Assembly (NCBI GenBank): GCA_017430945.1
Contig: JAFRMB010000059.1
Location: forward strand, 1-15,500
DNA from: Clostridia bacterium
GTDB lineage: Bacteria; Bacillota_A; Clostridia; Christensenellales; Aristaeellaceae
Length of the DNA: 15,500 nt
Reading direction: 5' to 3'
Position numbers and translations under genes: made by a program. This document shows positions 13,992-15,500 of this stretch, in pieces. The first letter of the stretch is position 1. Every line of letters begins with the position of its first letter. Below the pieces are notes generated by a model. It saw only the letters and a program-made list of their open reading frames with translations. It was not told where the DNA came from and ran no database searches.

Positions 13992-14477
13992 TTAAATCTG
14001 CAGGATCAGTTCCATCTCGTCTTTCATGTCTGAAAACCCGTACTTTTCATACAGTGGACGACCTGCCGCGGTCGCTTCAAGGGAAACGGAAGCGATCCCT
14101 TTTTCCCGGGCATCCCGGACCAGCAGGTCCAGTGTGTGAAAGGCGATCCCCCTCCTTCTGTACTCAGACCGGGTGTACATATTCATGATATATCCTTTTC
14201 TGCCGGTCACGTTATGACAGGTCGGCATGACCCGGTAATAGCTAATCCCCCCTGCACCGATGAACCGATCCTGATCAAAAACCAGCAGGGCGGTATGTGT
14301 TCCATCGGCAAGCGCCTGCTCGTAATACGCACGGGATCGCTTTTCGACTTCACGCATATCCGCGCCGTCTGTCAGTCCGTTGGCCGCACGCAGCACTTCG
14401 ATCCGCGTCCTTACCAGAAGATCGATATCCCCCGCCGTAGCTTTTCTGAATTCTATCCCATGTAATGGCTCTTTCAC
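13992..14477 (-). CDS. GNAT-family N-acetyltransferase
   Basis: A 161-aa cytoplasmic acyl-CoA-dependent acetyltransferase. The start is GTG at 14477, with GAGG at 14488-14485. After the N-terminal strand IEFRKATAGDIDLLVRTR (9-26), residues 60-80 hold the strand pair TALLVFDQDRFIGAGGISYY. The acetyl-CoA-binding motif A is at about 98-120: MNMYTRSEYRRRGIAFHTLD, whose RRRGIA matches the Q/R-x-x-G-x-A pyrophosphate loop. The C-terminal strand SVSLEATAAGRPLYEKYGF ends with the typical YEKYGF. The substrate is unknown. It has its own promoter at 14554 and is flanked by unrelated genes. No terminator is visible in the short gap before the promoter at 13957. Confidence 0.9.
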   Translation of the reverse strand: MKEPLHGIEFRKATAGDIDLLVRTRIEVLRAANGLTDGADMREVEKRSRAYYEQALADGTHTALLVFDQDRFIGAGGISYYRVMPTCHNVTGRKGYIMNMYTRSEYRRRGIAFHTLDLLVRDAREKGIASVSLEATAAGRPLYEKYGFSDMKDEMELILQI

Positions 14478-14553
14478 GCTGATACCTCACGATCAGGATA
14501 ATACCAAGTCGCCCGTCCATGCCGCCCGGGTCATCGAGCGGTCGCCCACAGCG

Positions 14554-14582
14554 ATTATAGCAGAACCGGGAGATTTTCGGAA
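14554..14582 (-). promoter_or_regulatory. Promoter of the GNAT gene
   Basis: On the minus strand, a consensus TATAAT (plus 14559-14554) is preceded by TGC (extended -10). A poor -35, TTCCGA, lies at 14582-14577 with a 17-bp spacer. The start codon is 76 bp beyond the -10 box. Confidence 0.7.
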
Positions 14583-14674
14583 GACATCCGGCGTTACAAG
14601 TATCTCCGATCCGGTGTCGACACCGTACCGGACCGGCTGACCCTCGCCTGTTTTCCGTCTCCGCAGGATCTGTC

Positions 14675-14716
14675 AAAGCAAAACGACGGCCCTGCCACCG
14701 GGAACGGGAGCAGGGC
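14675..14716 (-). terminator. Rho-independent terminator of proS
   Basis: On the minus strand GCCCTGC (14716-14710) pairs with GCAGGGC (14695-14689), with an inner CCG/CGG pairing around a TTCC loop. CGTCGTTTTGCTTT follows. It lies 25 bp after the proS stop codon. Confidence 0.75.
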
Positions 14717-14741
14717 ACGCAGCAGGATAAAGATCTCTGTT

Positions 14742-15500
14742 TTACAGCCGGCACTCGAGCTTTTCGAGCGCGTCCGTCACGAAGCCATAGATGTAATCCA
14801 CGGCCTGGTCGACGGGCACGTGCTCCTTCACGGCCTTGTCGCGGGTCGCGATCTCGATGGTGCCGTTCTTCAGGCCCTTGGGGCTCACCACCGCGCGCAG
14901 CGGCACGCCGAACAGATCGGCATCGGAGAACATGACGCCGGCGGAGACGCTGCGGTCGTCCCACAGCACCTCGATGCCGCGCTTCTGGAGCGCGTCATAG
15001 AGCTTCTGGCTGATCTCGGCCACCTCAGGCTGGTCGGCGCGCAGCGAGCAGATCTGAACGTGCCAGGGCGCGATGCTCATGGGCCAGATGGGGCCGTAGT
15101 CGTCCCGGTGCGCCTCGCACACGGAAGCCGCCAGGCGGCCGACGCCGATGCCGTAGCAGCCCATGATCGGATGATTCAGGCTGCCGTCCTGGTCCACGTA
15201 GGTCATGTTCATGCTCTCGGTGTACTTGGTGCCCAGCTGGAAGATGTTGCCCACCTCGATGCCGCGGCTGGTGTAGATGTGGGGCTTGCCACACTTCGGG
15301 CAGATGCCGCCGTCGATAGCCTTGGCCACGTCCACGTAGTCCACGTTGCCCACGTCCCGGGCGATGTTGAAGCCCACGTAGTGCATGTCGTCCTCGCAGG
15401 CCCCGGTGGCGAACCACTCGATGCCCTTGAGGCTGTTGTCGTACACCACGGTCACGCCCTCGGGCAGGCCGATGGGGCCGGTGAAGCCGGCGTGGATGCC
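14742..15500 (-). CDS. proS: Prolyl-tRNA synthetase, C-terminal part (5' end beyond the window)
   Basis: Charges tRNA-Pro with proline in the cytoplasm. The frame is open to the right edge, so only the last 252 residues are present. They begin in the insertion (editing) domain, GFTGPIGLPEGV, a bacterial-type ProRS feature. The catalytic core then resumes with a CPKCGKP cysteine pair, IEVGNIFQLGTKYT, and class II motif 3 in GCYGIGVGRL. The last 110 residues, from IAPWHVQI, form the anticodon-binding domain. The apparent GTG start at 15455 lies inside this protein and is not real. The bacterial type with an insertion domain agrees with a Firmicutes host. A terminator follows at 14716. Confidence 0.95.
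   Translation of the reverse strand, partial: GIHAGFTGPIGLPEGVTVVYDNSLKGIEWFATGACEDDMHYVGFNIARDVGNVDYVDVAKAIDGGICPKCGKPHIYTSRGIEVGNIFQLGTKYTESMNMTYVDQDGSLNHPIMGCYGIGVGRLAASVCEAHRDDYGPIWPMSIAPWHVQICSLRADQPEVAEISQKLYDALQKRGIEVLWDDRSVSAGVMFSDADLFGVPLRAVVSPKGLKNGTIEIATRDKAVKEHVPVDQAVDYIYGFVTDALEKLECRL

Noticed and set aside
1..15500. CRISPR arrays, tRNA or rRNA genes, riboswitches, T-box upstream of proS
   Set aside because: No spaced repeat array or tRNA-like cloverleaf was found, and the proS 5' region lies outside the window. Leaders inside the window show no riboswitch core that I recognise.

Overview
The window looks like chromosome from an uncultured, GC-rich, Gram-positive gut bacterium of the Clostridia, possibly Christensenellales-like. 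The reasons are strong purine-rich Shine-Dalgarno sites, exported proteins with short Lys/Arg-Leu-Ala signal peptides ending in AFA, clostridial-type mobilisation gene remnants, and a covalent-FMN/FAD extracellular reductase. The lineage is an inference from gene style, not from a marker gene.

Layout. 1-2479: the end of asnB (asparagine synthetase) followed after 13 bp by a complete guaA (GMP synthase). 2468-8098: an accessory island inserted exactly at the 3' end of guaA. The last 15 bp of that locus, which include the guaA stop codon, are repeated perfectly at 6825-6839. A shorter, diverged copy lies at 8089-8098, and the two right-hand copies share a further upstream motif. I read this as two tandem integrated elements. 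The first (about 4.4 kb) has lost its integrase. It keeps only the tail of an XRE-type regulator and the tail of a MobA/MobL relaxase, fused back to back by a deletion, plus an intact cargo: a DUF2975-type membrane protein with its small HTH regulator behind a perfect consensus promoter, a lipoprotein, and a secreted protein. The second (about 1.3 kb) carries one compact three-gene module whose reading frames overlap by 8 bp each. A strong GC-rich terminator at 8112 marks the return to host-like sequence.

8232-12683: three monocistronic plus-strand genes, each with a clear extended -10 promoter. They are a Gfo/Idh/MocA-type oxidoreductase, a small secreted protein with an OB-fold-like sequence pattern, and a large secreted flavoprotein with two FMN-binding domains (two predicted covalent FMN sites) and a fumarate-reductase-like FAD domain that lacks the canonical fumarate-binding residues. 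12684-15500: minus-strand genes: a two-TM membrane protein, a possible 31-aa ORF upstream of it, a GNAT acetyltransferase, and the end of proS (prolyl-tRNA synthetase), with terminators.

How the genes fit together. asnB and guaA are both glutamine-dependent ATP-pyrophosphatase amidating enzymes and probably share a transcript. guaA also serves as the attachment site for the island. The island cargo has no obvious link to host metabolism. The flavoprotein implies extracytoplasmic anaerobic electron transfer, but its electron donors and ApbE maturation enzyme are not in this window. The main candidates for something new are the tandem guaA-att island with its three-gene cassette, and the triple-flavin reductase with a non-canonical active site.
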